Assembly (NCBI GenBank): GCA_029946045.1
Contig: JAQSDS010000408.1
Span: 1-15,730 of the forward strand
DNA from: Rhodoferax sp.
GTDB lineage: Bacteria; Pseudomonadota; Gammaproteobacteria; Burkholderiales; Burkholderiaceae_C
Direction of reading: 5' to 3'
DNA length: 15,730 nucleotides
Of the stretch, positions 1-6,361 are shown piece by piece. How positions within the stretch are numbered: the first letter of the stretch is position 1; each line of letters starts with the position of its first letter. The position numbers were made by a program, and so were the translations under genes. The notes beneath the pieces were generated by a model. That model was given only the letters and a program-made list of their open reading frames with translations, was not told the origin of the DNA and ran no database searches.

Positions 1-1726
1 GTAAATCATTCATCGCAGCGCGGGCCAACTCGGCCAACTCGGCTGTCGGCGCGCGGTGAATCAGCATCAGCAAGCGCGCGCCGACGTCGTCATGCACGTC
101 GCGTGCGATGCGCTTGCGCTCTTCTGACACCGCTTTGAGCTGATCGTCGCGACTGATCTGGGCCTGGCGCATCAGGTCGCACAGGGTGTCGACAAAGGCC
201 ACGTCCCTGGGTGAAAACAGCCGCCCCCCCTGATCCGGGTAACGCAGCAGACGCGGGGCCATGCCGCCGCAGGCTGCAATGTGTAGCGCCAGGCCGTCTT
301 CGGCCCATTCGGACGTGTTCTGCGCATGTGGTAGCTTGGTTAGTTCCAGTGGGGCATAGAGCCGGTGCAGCAAGCGGTCCCAGGCCATTTCCCGTTCGCC
401 CTGCGCCTGCTGGAACGCAATGCTGACAACGTCGGGCAAATGTTCGTGCAGTTGCAGGCGCGGCCGGTGCACCAGGCGCTGCCAGATCCAGTGCCGCAGC
501 GGCAGGTAGATCATGCCGACCAGCCAGATGGAAACGCCCAGCGCTAAGCCGCCAGTCCAGTCGAGCATCAGAATCAGCAGCGCATCGAGTCCGACCACCA
601 GCAGGGCGCCGCCAAGCCACAGCAGCATGCGGTAGGCCCACTCGTCCAGATCGAACAGCCGATAGCGGCGCAAGCCCAGCGCAATGCCAACGTAAATCAG
701 CAAAAAGAAACCAAATGCGTAGCCCTGCGGCAGGGGCGGTAGCCATCCCAGGCTGACTGTGGCGATGGTGCTCAGAATGAACAGCCCGCTGCCCAACAAC
801 AAGGACAAGAACAACCAGCGCAGCGAGGCGCGGTCCACCGGATGCCCCTTGGCACGCCGCCACTGAAGTCCCGCCAGCAGCACGGCCAGGCCCATTTCTG
901 TCATCACCAGAAACCGGTTGCCCCAATCCAGATCGGGCGCCAGGCGCGTCACGTCAGTGAGCCACCACAGGTTGAACACGGCAAACGGCCACAACAGAAG
1001 CCTCGGCGCCAACAAGGGCCGCGGGTGGCAAAGAAAGATGCCCACCAGAGCCGCACCAAACATCGCCGCACCCCAATGGTTGATCGCGCTGAGCACAAAA
1101 AAGGTGGGCGTCGGCAAGGCCAGTTCACGGCTGCTGTACACCGCCGCTGACATCGCAAACACCGGAAACACCAGGCCGGTGATGCCGAACATGCGCACAC
1201 CCAAGTCGTGAGGTCGCAGCACCCAGACCCAGGCTGCAATCAGGCAACCGGCCACCGACACCAGCAACTGGAACCAGAACGGCAGGGGCAGACTGCGCAG
1301 CGGCTGTTGCCCGGGTAAAAGTAGGGACTCGGACGGCGCAGCAGCATCGGCGCCCTGCCAGTACAGGCGCACGCTGGGCTGCGCCAGCATCGCTGCGATC
1401 TGACCTTGGCGGGCCAGAAAGGCGTCCATTTGCACGTAGTCGGCCACCACATCGGGCTCTTCCATCAGGTCGTCGGCCTGCAGCACCCATTGGGTGCCGT
1501 TGGGTTCAGTAGACAGAGCGAGCAGACGGGCACCCACCGGCACGGCAGCCGCCGGGCCTTGGGCCGACTCGACCCGGATCTGCCCGCTCGCATCAACCTG
1601 CAAGCGCAGCCCCAGCCAGGGTGCGTGCAAGGCCTGCGCAACGGCCATGACCATGAGCAACAGGTTATAGGCCAGCGCCAACCACAACCAATTGGCAGGC
1701 CTGAGCATTTTGAAGTTGAATCTCAT
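1..1726 (-). CDS. Membrane sensor histidine kinase, NarL/DesK (HisKA_3) type, partial
   Basis: The reading frame is open from an ATG at 1726 to the left edge: 575 residues, C-terminus missing. One hydrophobic helix (residues 14-32) is followed by a soluble, probably periplasmic segment to about 150. Then come several hydrophobic segments (about 150-170, 177-198, 210-232, 243-258, 272-287, 303-325, 336-352, 366-388, 394-410), a cytoplasmic linker, and the H-box EERKRIARDVHDDVGARLL, with His545 as the expected phospho-acceptor. That H-box is typical of HisKA_3 kinases, which usually pair with LuxR/NarL-type response regulators. The HATPase_c domain and any regulator gene would lie beyond the left edge. 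An in-frame TAA sits four codons upstream, so this is the first possible ATG, but no clear Shine-Dalgarno precedes it; Met7 is an alternative. It is divergent from the lipoprotein gene at 1853. The signal sensed is unknown. Confidence 0.88.
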   Translation of the reverse strand, partial: MRFNFKMLRPANWLWLALAYNLLLMVMAVAQALHAPWLGLRLQVDASGQIRVESAQGPAAAVPVGARLLALSTEPNGTQWVLQADDLMEEPDVVADYVQMDAFLARQGQIAAMLAQPSVRLYWQGADAAAPSESLLLPGQQPLRSLPLPFWFQLLVSVAGCLIAAWVWVLRPHDLGVRMFGITGLVFPVFAMSAAVYSSRELALPTPTFFVLSAINHWGAAMFGAALVGIFLCHPRPLLAPRLLLWPFAVFNLWWLTDVTRLAPDLDWGNRFLVMTEMGLAVLLAGLQWRRAKGHPVDRASLRWLFLSLLLGSGLFILSTIATVSLGWLPPLPQGYAFGFFLLIYVGIALGLRRYRLFDLDEWAYRMLLWLGGALLVVGLDALLILMLDWTGGLALGVSIWLVGMIYLPLRHWIWQRLVHRPRLQLHEHLPDVVSIAFQQAQGEREMAWDRLLHRLYAPLELTKLPHAQNTSEWAEDGLALHIAACGGMAPRLLRYPDQGGRLFSPRDVAFVDTLCDLMRQAQISRDDQLKAVSEERKRIARDVHDDVGARLLMLIHRAPTAELAELARAAMNDL

Positions 1727-1852
1727 GCGAACAGTTTAGTCAAACAATCCGGGCACGCCTACCCCCGTGAACGCGGGATTGTGTCGCACCGAAAAAAGCA
1801 AAAAAATCTAGGCGGTTATTCCATTCAATTTGTTCCAAAGGAGTCTCAGATC
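1727..1852. promoter_or_regulatory. Divergent intergenic region with nested dyads
   Basis: These 126 bp separate the kinase and lipoprotein start codons, so both promoters should lie here or just inside the kinase gene. A perfect 7-bp inverted repeat, ACAATCC (1744-1750) and GGATTGT (1776-1782), encloses a 14-bp near-palindrome CCCGTGAACGCGGG (1764-1777). Such a layout could be a regulator-binding site. I found no convincing -35/-10 pair on either strand. Confidence 0.35.
1837..1843 (+). promoter_or_regulatory. Shine-Dalgarno deciding the lipoprotein start
   Basis: AAAGGAG lies nine bases before the ATG at 1853. Together with the lipoprotein signal peptide that begins at this ATG, it overrules the much longer in-frame extension that reaches back to 1406, inside the opposing kinase gene. 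Confidence 0.85.
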
Positions 1853-3163
1853 ATGAAAAATAGATTCTTGTCAGTGGGCCTGTCCTGCGTGACGGCGCTG
1901 CTCGTCGGTGCTGGGCTGAGCGCCTGCGGTGGCTCGGACAGCCCGTCAGTGCCCACCCTGGGTGGCACGGCCGCCATCGGCGCACCCATCGTCGGCGGCA
2001 CGGTGAATGTCCAGTGCGCGGCAGGTGCTGCGCTATCAACCACCACCGCCGCCAGTACCGGCGCCTGGCAAGTCACCATTTCGGGGCAGACGCTGCCGTG
2101 CAAGATCGAGGTGAGTGGTGGTGGCCTGGCCCAGCCCCTGTATTCTTTGGCCATCGGTTTTGGCATTGCCAACATCACGCCACTGACCGACCTGGTGGTG
2201 GCCAGTCTGGCGGGCATCTCGCCAGCCACCTGGTTTGGCGATACCAGCGCCGGCAGTTTCCAGGCGATCAACGCCAGTGCCGTCAGTGGCGCTGTGACGC
2301 AAATCCGCACCGCGCTGGACCTCACCGACATCAACAGCCTGGATCCGATCACCAGCAGCTTCACCCCGGTCCCTGGCAACCCGATGGACGGCGCGCTGGA
2401 AGCCCTCAGGACCGTGGTCAGCGATTACGCCGCGCTACTCAGTGCCGCGTCCGATGGCACTCTGACGACTTATTTGCAAGCCTATTCAGTGGCACTGAAA
2501 ACTGCCTACAGCACTGCCATTGCAAGTGGAGTTAACTCGGGGGGTGGGACCGGCACCGGCGGTGGCACGGCCGACTGCGCCGCTGGTCAGACGGCGTTGA
2601 CCTTTGCGGGCAACACCAATAGCAAATTCACCAATGGACAGACAGTGTGCTTCAGCGCCACGGCGACTGCATTGAGCATCGCCGGGAGCACCCCGTTGAC
2701 CAATCCAACGCTCAACTCGCAGGTTGTCGGTGATTACGCCGCTTATGAATTTGCCGATGGCAGCGACATCTATGAGGTCGTGCTTGTGGTGAGTTCAGGC
2801 GCGATTTACGAAATCAACTTCTTGCCTGGTGGCACCTATGTTGGTCAATTCGCGCAAAGCACGGGCACGGGTGGCGCGACCGGCGGTACATCCACACTGA
2901 CGGTCCAGACCACTGTGCTCGGCGTGTCAGCAGACTTTGTCATCAACAACGTCCCCAAGCCGTCTACCCAAGACGAATTCTGCTCGGCCCTGACCGACGC
3001 CAATTCAAGCACTTCGCTGAGCAACGCGATCGGGGCCGCAGGAACCTTCACGGTCAACAGCTGCAGCTTTGCCAACGACGTCGGTACCGTCAATGCGAGC
3101 TTAAGTATCACCTCACCGGTTGCCCTGACGACCGCTTACCAGGTAATCTACACCTACCGCTGA
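1853..3163 (+). CDS. Putative outer-membrane or periplasmic lipoprotein, unknown function
   Basis: The 436-residue product starts with a lipoprotein signal peptide: a short basic N-region (KNR), a hydrophobic core, and the lipobox LSAC with the lipidated Cys at residue 25. Residue 26 is Gly, not Asp, so outer-membrane sorting is plausible. Residues 36-225 (GTAAIGAPIVGGTVNVQC, then NITPLTDLVVASLAG and ATWF) resemble a domain I associate with secreted lipoproteins of betaproteobacteria; I cannot assign it a function. A Gly/Thr linker (229-239) leads to a second domain of about 195 residues ending in beta-like sequence. Six further cysteines fall in three local pairs (54/83, 241/266, 377/404), suggesting three disulfides. 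The gene is divergent from the sensor kinase and may be under its control, but nothing proves it. Confidence 0.85.
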   Translation: MKNRFLSVGLSCVTALLVGAGLSACGGSDSPSVPTLGGTAAIGAPIVGGTVNVQCAAGAALSTTTAASTGAWQVTISGQTLPCKIEVSGGGLAQPLYSLAIGFGIANITPLTDLVVASLAGISPATWFGDTSAGSFQAINASAVSGAVTQIRTALDLTDINSLDPITSSFTPVPGNPMDGALEALRTVVSDYAALLSAASDGTLTTYLQAYSVALKTAYSTAIASGVNSGGGTGTGGGTADCAAGQTALTFAGNTNSKFTNGQTVCFSATATALSIAGSTPLTNPTLNSQVVGDYAAYEFADGSDIYEVVLVVSSGAIYEINFLPGGTYVGQFAQSTGTGGATGGTSTLTVQTTVLGVSADFVINNVPKPSTQDEFCSALTDANSSTSLSNAIGAAGTFTVNSCSFANDVGTVNASLSITSPVALTTAYQVIYTYR

Positions 3164-3177
3164 AACCGCGTGACAGT

Positions 3178-3237
3178 CTGACCCGCCGCCGTACCGTCAT
3201 CACTGTTCCGCACAGGATGTCGATGGGCGGCGGTCAG
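3178..3237. repeat. Long-loop inverted repeat after the lipoprotein gene
   Basis: CTGACCCGCCGCC (3178-3190) pairs with GGCGGCGGTCAG (3226-3237), giving a 12-bp GC-rich stem with one bulged C and a loop of about 35 nt, starting 15 bases after the stop codon. No T-run follows directly. It could stabilise the 3' end of the mRNA or act together with the shorter hairpin downstream. Confidence 0.5.
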
Positions 3238-3246
3238 CGCAACGAA

Positions 3247-3270
3247 GGCGCAGTCATGCGGCCGTTTTTT
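3247..3270 (+). terminator. Possible weak Rho-independent terminator
   Basis: A short stem (GG-CGCA, 3247-3252, with TGCG-g-CC, 3257-3263, loop GTCA) is followed within one base by six T (3265-3270). The stem is short and carries a bulge, so this is a weak terminator candidate for the lipoprotein transcript. Confidence 0.35.
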
Positions 3271-3272
3271 AT

Positions 3273-3300
3273 TACAATTTTTTCTGGATCAACTCTGGAG
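3273..3300 (+). promoter_or_regulatory. Possible -10 element and Shine-Dalgarno of the 3309 gene
   Basis: TACAAT (3273-3278) matches five of six bases of the sigma70 -10 box in an AT-rich stretch, but no good -35 lies at the right spacing. GGAG (3297-3300) precedes the ATG at 3309 by eight bases and is a convincing ribosome-binding site. Confidence 0.35.
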
Positions 3301-3308
3301 CTTCCGCC

Positions 3309-4787
3309 ATGCGCTTCACTCGTTTCAAGCAACCCGCTTTTATCCTGTCTGCCTGCTTGGTCGGCCTTGCCCATGCCCAGGGCACTGCCCCTATTGAGCG
3401 CATCAAGATCACCGACAACGACCTCAGTTGCCAGCAGTTGGTCGACGAGCGCAATAGCATGGACAAGCTAGTCGCCGATGCCAAGACCGCACAGAGTTCC
3501 GGACAAACCACCGCCACGGCCGGCCAGGCGGCGGTCGTTGCCGCCGAGGTGGCGCAACGCACCGGCATGTTCGGTGCGCTGGGTGGACTGACTGGCCACT
3601 TGTTCGGCTCGGTTGCCGCGAAAACGGCGGCCAATGTGGCCGAGCAATCTGGACAGCAAGATGCCGCCCAGGCTGCCGCGCGTGAAAAACAGGCGCTGGC
3701 GCGCAAGGAGCATCTGACACAGATGTTTCTGGCCAAGGGCTGCTCGGCCAGCGATCCGTCGGCACCCGGCAGGACGCCGAATTCAGGTACTGGCGCTGCA
3801 GTGCAGGCGCCCTCAGCAGCACTGTCGGCCCCGGTTGCCAAGCCAGCGTCGACAGGCGCAGCCAGCGTCGAGACCTTGAGCGGGAAACGCGTGACGCCCC
3901 TGAAAATCGCCGTGGAGTCGATCAACCCCGAGGACTTGCTCGGGTCAAACCGGACGCTGATTGTTGCTACCGCGTACGTCACCCTGGTGACCGATGGGCG
4001 CGTTGCGGCAAGCAAGCAGTCCGGACTATTTCAAAGCGGCAATGCGTCTGCCCATGCCGCTGCCAACTTCCAGCTTCGCGGCCTCGACAAGGCCTACGCC
4101 CAACAACTTGCTGCAGCCGCCCAGGACAACCTGGTCACCCAGCTGCGTGCCGCCGGCTATACCGTGCTGGCGTATGCGGACGTCAAGGATCGTGACGTCT
4201 TCCGCAGCGCAGCCCGGGAAAGTGGGCAGGTCAATGGGTCAGAAGGCAGCTTGAACACCTTGACCGTTGCGCCGACCGACGAACAGCATTTCAAGACTGG
4301 TTTTGCCGGCGGCATCTTTTCCGAATTCATCAGTGGCGGAAAAACACGGATCAGCGACGCCACCGTGCTGATTCCGCACTACAGTTTCCACGCGCCGCAA
4401 GCCTGGGCTGAGGGCAGCCGTGGCTACAACTCGGTGTCGGCTTCAACCAATGTGGTGCATGGCATGAACATGGCCAGCGCGCGGGTCAGCTGGCTGGGCC
4501 AACCTGTCTCGCGCATGATGCGGGGCATTCCCGGTGTAGCCACCACCCAGCCCGTCATCAATGTCAGCGAGAAGGTGGGTGAGCTATCGGCCGGTACCGA
4601 CGCGTCGCCAACAGCGGCCAATGCGCTGAGCGGCGTACTGAGCAACTTTGGGGGCGGCAACATTCAGCGCACCACGACCAACTACACCCTGGCCATCGAC
4701 CGCGATGCGTATGCGGCCGGGGTGATCAATGGCGCGGTCAACTTCAACGCCGAAGTCGCTCGCGTTGCGGCGGCGGCCAAGCCCTGA
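3309..4787 (+). CDS. Secreted protein of unknown function
   Basis: I do not recognise this 492-residue protein. It begins with a Sec signal peptide (MRFTRFKQPAF, hydrophobic core, AHA cleavage site near residue 23). Residues 29-150 look helical and Ala/Gln/Lys-rich, with a Gly-rich hydrophobic patch (GMFGALGGLTGHLFG, 86-100) that could contact a membrane. The mature protein has just two cysteines, C41 and C145, bracketing that region and possibly disulfide-bonded. A low-complexity Ala/Pro/Ser linker (about 150-187) leads to a C-terminal domain (about 190-485) of mixed alpha/beta character, including LVTQLRAAGYTVLAYADVKD (275-294). The idea of a CsgG/LpoB-like fold is a guess from that segment. 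The Shine-Dalgarno GGAG and the signal peptide fix the start. It ends 28 bp from the convergent barrel gene. Confidence 0.8.
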   Translation: MRFTRFKQPAFILSACLVGLAHAQGTAPIERIKITDNDLSCQQLVDERNSMDKLVADAKTAQSSGQTTATAGQAAVVAAEVAQRTGMFGALGGLTGHLFGSVAAKTAANVAEQSGQQDAAQAAAREKQALARKEHLTQMFLAKGCSASDPSAPGRTPNSGTGAAVQAPSAALSAPVAKPASTGAASVETLSGKRVTPLKIAVESINPEDLLGSNRTLIVATAYVTLVTDGRVAASKQSGLFQSGNASAHAAANFQLRGLDKAYAQQLAAAAQDNLVTQLRAAGYTVLAYADVKDRDVFRSAARESGQVNGSEGSLNTLTVAPTDEQHFKTGFAGGIFSEFISGGKTRISDATVLIPHYSFHAPQAWAEGSRGYNSVSASTNVVHGMNMASARVSWLGQPVSRMMRGIPGVATTQPVINVSEKVGELSAGTDASPTAANALSGVLSNFGGGNIQRTTTNYTLAIDRDAYAAGVINGAVNFNAEVARVAAAAKP

Positions 4788-4815
4788 GGCGGCTGGGCCT
4801 GCAGCACAAATTTTT

Positions 4816-5916
4816 TCAGAACTGTTGAACGATCCGCAGCTGCGAGAAATTGGAATGCCGGGCATTGCGTGAGCTGGTTGTGACCATGTACTGCAGCGTG
4901 ACAATGGTATCGATGACTGGCAGTTTGGTGGTGAAGAACACCCCGAGCCCGTTGAGCAGCAGCCGGCTGCTGCCGAACATCAGGTTGTTTTCGTCGTCCT
5001 GGTACTGCCTGACGTGCACGCCATGCAGCCCCACGGGTCCAAGCGGTGTCATGTAGCCTGCAGCGGCCTCCAGTCCGAACCAGTCACCACTTTTCAATTG
5101 CTTGTCGTTGTTTCTGGTGTTGAAGCCCAAGATCAGCTTACCCGAGAGCGCGATTTTTGCCGATGGCAAGTACGTGGCCTGGAACTCGGGCCTCAGGGTG
5201 TAGTAGTTGCCAAACCCGATATTGGGTCTGGATGTCGCACTGTAGCGCCCGGTGGGCAGCACCAGGGCGGCACCGGCCCGAAATTTCCAGGGGCCCTCTT
5301 GAAGCATCCAGCCCGCAGCCAGCTCCATGTCACCGATGCCCGTGATGTGACCGCTTTCCGCAGCGGCCTGTGTCGCCAGATCGCTCTGGTAAGCCGAATC
5401 GAAGCCGCTTTGAACGACTGCCTTGGTGGCATCGTTCGGCTGTGCAGGATGCGGCCAGTTCAATGTGGGCGACGCCGTGATGACCAGCACATCCGATGCA
5501 CTTTGCGCGATGGGTAACAACGCTCCGACGATGATCTGGCCACCGCCGTAAAGTTCCTCGGTGATGTAGCCCAGTGCCAGCGCTGCCACGTTGGCATGTC
5601 CGCTGGTTCGCAAAGCCACCTGATTGACGGCGTAAGCTGGGTAGAGCGCAGTAGGTGCCGGTGCAGGCAAGGGCACGGTGCCAGCTGGTGTGGTGAGGCT
5701 TAGATTGCGCCCGTCGTCACCTGTCAGCTTTCGGCCATCGATGTAGGTATAGGCTACTGCGCCGATCCAGCCTGAAACGTTTTGTGGGGCAAAGATATCA
5801 CCGCCAAGGGTTCCCGCCACGTTGTAGCGCACACGAAAATCTTCCGCCGCCAGCGCTGGACTGATACACGATGCTGCCAGCAGCAGGTTCAGGAAGTAAG
5901 AGCATTTCAGAGGCAT
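4816..5916 (-). CDS. Outer-membrane beta-barrel protein, SphA / Phenol_MetA_deg family
   Basis: This 366-residue protein carries a signal peptide (MPLKCSYFLNLLLAA, cleavage near ALA at residue 23) and ends in Phe (RIVQQF), the usual C-terminal signature recognised by the BAM complex. Its alternating hydrophobic strands and segments such as YGGGQIIVGALLPI, GIGDMELAAGW and AALVLPTGRY match the family described as putative transporters of the phenol meta-cleavage pathway, and its length fits. In known cases the family is linked to uptake of aromatic or other hydrophobic compounds, but substrates are poorly defined. No strong Shine-Dalgarno precedes the ATG. An 18-bp palindrome (5935-5952) lies just upstream and may be an operator. 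The acyl-CoA synthetase across the gap would fit a hydrophobic-substrate role, but this is inference from context only. Confidence 0.82.
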   Translation of the reverse strand: MPLKCSYFLNLLLAASCISPALAAEDFRVRYNVAGTLGGDIFAPQNVSGWIGAVAYTYIDGRKLTGDDGRNLSLTTPAGTVPLPAPAPTALYPAYAVNQVALRTSGHANVAALALGYITEELYGGGQIIVGALLPIAQSASDVLVITASPTLNWPHPAQPNDATKAVVQSGFDSAYQSDLATQAAAESGHITGIGDMELAAGWMLQEGPWKFRAGAALVLPTGRYSATSRPNIGFGNYYTLRPEFQATYLPSAKIALSGKLILGFNTRNNDKQLKSGDWFGLEAAAGYMTPLGPVGLHGVHVRQYQDDENNLMFGSSRLLLNGLGVFFTTKLPVIDTIVTLQYMVTTSSRNARHSNFSQLRIVQQF

Positions 5917-5925
5917 GCGTGTTCT

Positions 5926-5952
5926 TGTATATTTTTGTTGGAATTACAACAA
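5926..5952 (-). promoter_or_regulatory. Operator-like palindrome overlapping a weak promoter of the barrel gene
   Basis: TTGTTGGAATTACAACAA (5935-5952) is an 18-bp palindrome with a single mismatched pair and an AATT centre, 19 bp before the start codon. On the minus strand its distal arm reads TTGTTG and could act as a -35 box, with TATACA (5931-5926) as -10 at a short 15-bp spacing. A protein bound here would block that promoter. The resulting leader would be very short, so the promoter itself is doubtful; the dyad is what is clearly seen. Confidence 0.4.
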
Positions 5953-5998
5953 TGCAGGCCATGGCACATCGGTAATCGCTGATGCCCTTGCAAAAACC

Positions 5999-6049
5999 AA
6001 GGCATGAAGGGGCACCGGCGAAGTAACCGGCCGGTCATTATCATGCCTT
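5999..6049 (+). repeat. Nested inverted repeats upstream of the hydrolase remnant
   Basis: AAGGCATGA (5999-6007) and TCATGCCTT (6041-6049) are a perfect 9-bp inverted repeat. Inside them ACCGGC (6014-6019) can pair with GCCGGT (6030-6035), which is itself part of the 10-bp palindrome ACCGGCCGGT (6026-6035). The structure ends seven bases before the GGAG of the remnant gene, so it may be its old operator or a leader hairpin. Confidence 0.5.
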
Positions 6050-6066
6050 TCATTTGGAGCGAGCCC

Positions 6067-6250
6067 ATGACAAGTCTGACCGCACAGGATTTCGACCAGG
6101 GCCTGCTGATTCTGTTTGATGCCTACGTTCATGGCACGCCTTGACCGGCGTGGTTTTTTAGCAGGCGCGCAAAAATTTGCCATGGCAGGCTTGAGCTGCC
6201 GCCATGAGCGACACGCGTTGATAAAACGCATGTCGGGCTTGTTTCCTTAA
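6067..6250 (+). pseudogene. Remnant of a dienelactone hydrolase-family gene (N-terminal part only)
   Basis: An ATG at 6067 with a good Shine-Dalgarno (GGAG, 6056-6059, seven bases away) begins a frame reading MTSLTAQDFDQGLLILFDAY, then VHGTP and a TGA at 6144. In the frame that starts at 6140 the text continues LDRRGFLAGAQKFAMAGL and stops at 6250. Joined at about 6138-6140 by removing one base, these give the N-terminus I know from Tat-exported dienelactone hydrolase-family proteins: xFDxxLLxLFDxYVHG, then (I/L)DRRGFLxxAxKFAxxG, where RRGFL is the twin-arginine motif. A third short frame (AAAM, 6195-6206) may add a second shift. The hydrolase domain with its Cys-Asp-His triad is absent. The gene is dead by frameshift and truncation. 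Recognition is from memory of the family, not from a database search. Confidence 0.7.
6209..6235. repeat. 11-bp hairpin at the end of the hydrolase remnant
   Basis: CGACACGCGTT (6209-6219) and AACGCATGTCG (6225-6235) form an 11-bp stem with one mismatch and a 5-nt loop. In a minus-strand transcript the mismatch becomes a G-U pair. There is no T-run on either side. It sits where the resemblance to the hydrolase ends, so it could be a deletion scar or an old terminator. Confidence 0.45.
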
Positions 6251-6280
6251 GGTGTTTAGGGATTGTGCCGGCATGCGGGG

Positions 6281-6309
6281 TTCACAGTAAATCATTCCTT
6301 TCCTATACT
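6281..6309 (+). promoter_or_regulatory. Sigma70-type promoter of the acyl-CoA synthetase gene
   Basis: TTCACA (6281-6286) and TATACT (6304-6309) each match five of six consensus bases and are exactly 17 bp apart. Transcription would begin near 6316, giving a leader of about 45 nt. GGAGA (6349-6353) is the Shine-Dalgarno, eight bases before the ATG at 6362. Confidence 0.6.
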
Positions 6310-6361
6310 GTCGTTGAGTTCATGCAGCGGTACAACTTTCACCATAGCGGAGACAAGTTAA

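Noticed and set aside
90..926. 278-codon open frame on the minus strand
   Set aside because: It is an out-of-frame reading of the sensor kinase gene on the same strand; the kinase frame has transmembrane segments and the H-box, this one has no recognisable features.
1406..1852. In-frame upstream extension of the lipoprotein gene by 149 codons
   Set aside because: It overlaps the kinase gene on the other strand. The Shine-Dalgarno and lipoprotein signal peptide both point to the ATG at 1853.
3272..4015. 247-codon open frame antisense to the 3309 gene
   Set aside because: The composition is that of a shadow of an Ala-rich protein, and it overlaps a well-supported gene with signal peptide and Shine-Dalgarno.
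5944..6231. 95-codon open frame on the minus strand in the intergenic gap
   Set aside because: It is explained as the complement of the hydrolase remnant; the plus strand has the family-like sequence and a Shine-Dalgarno.
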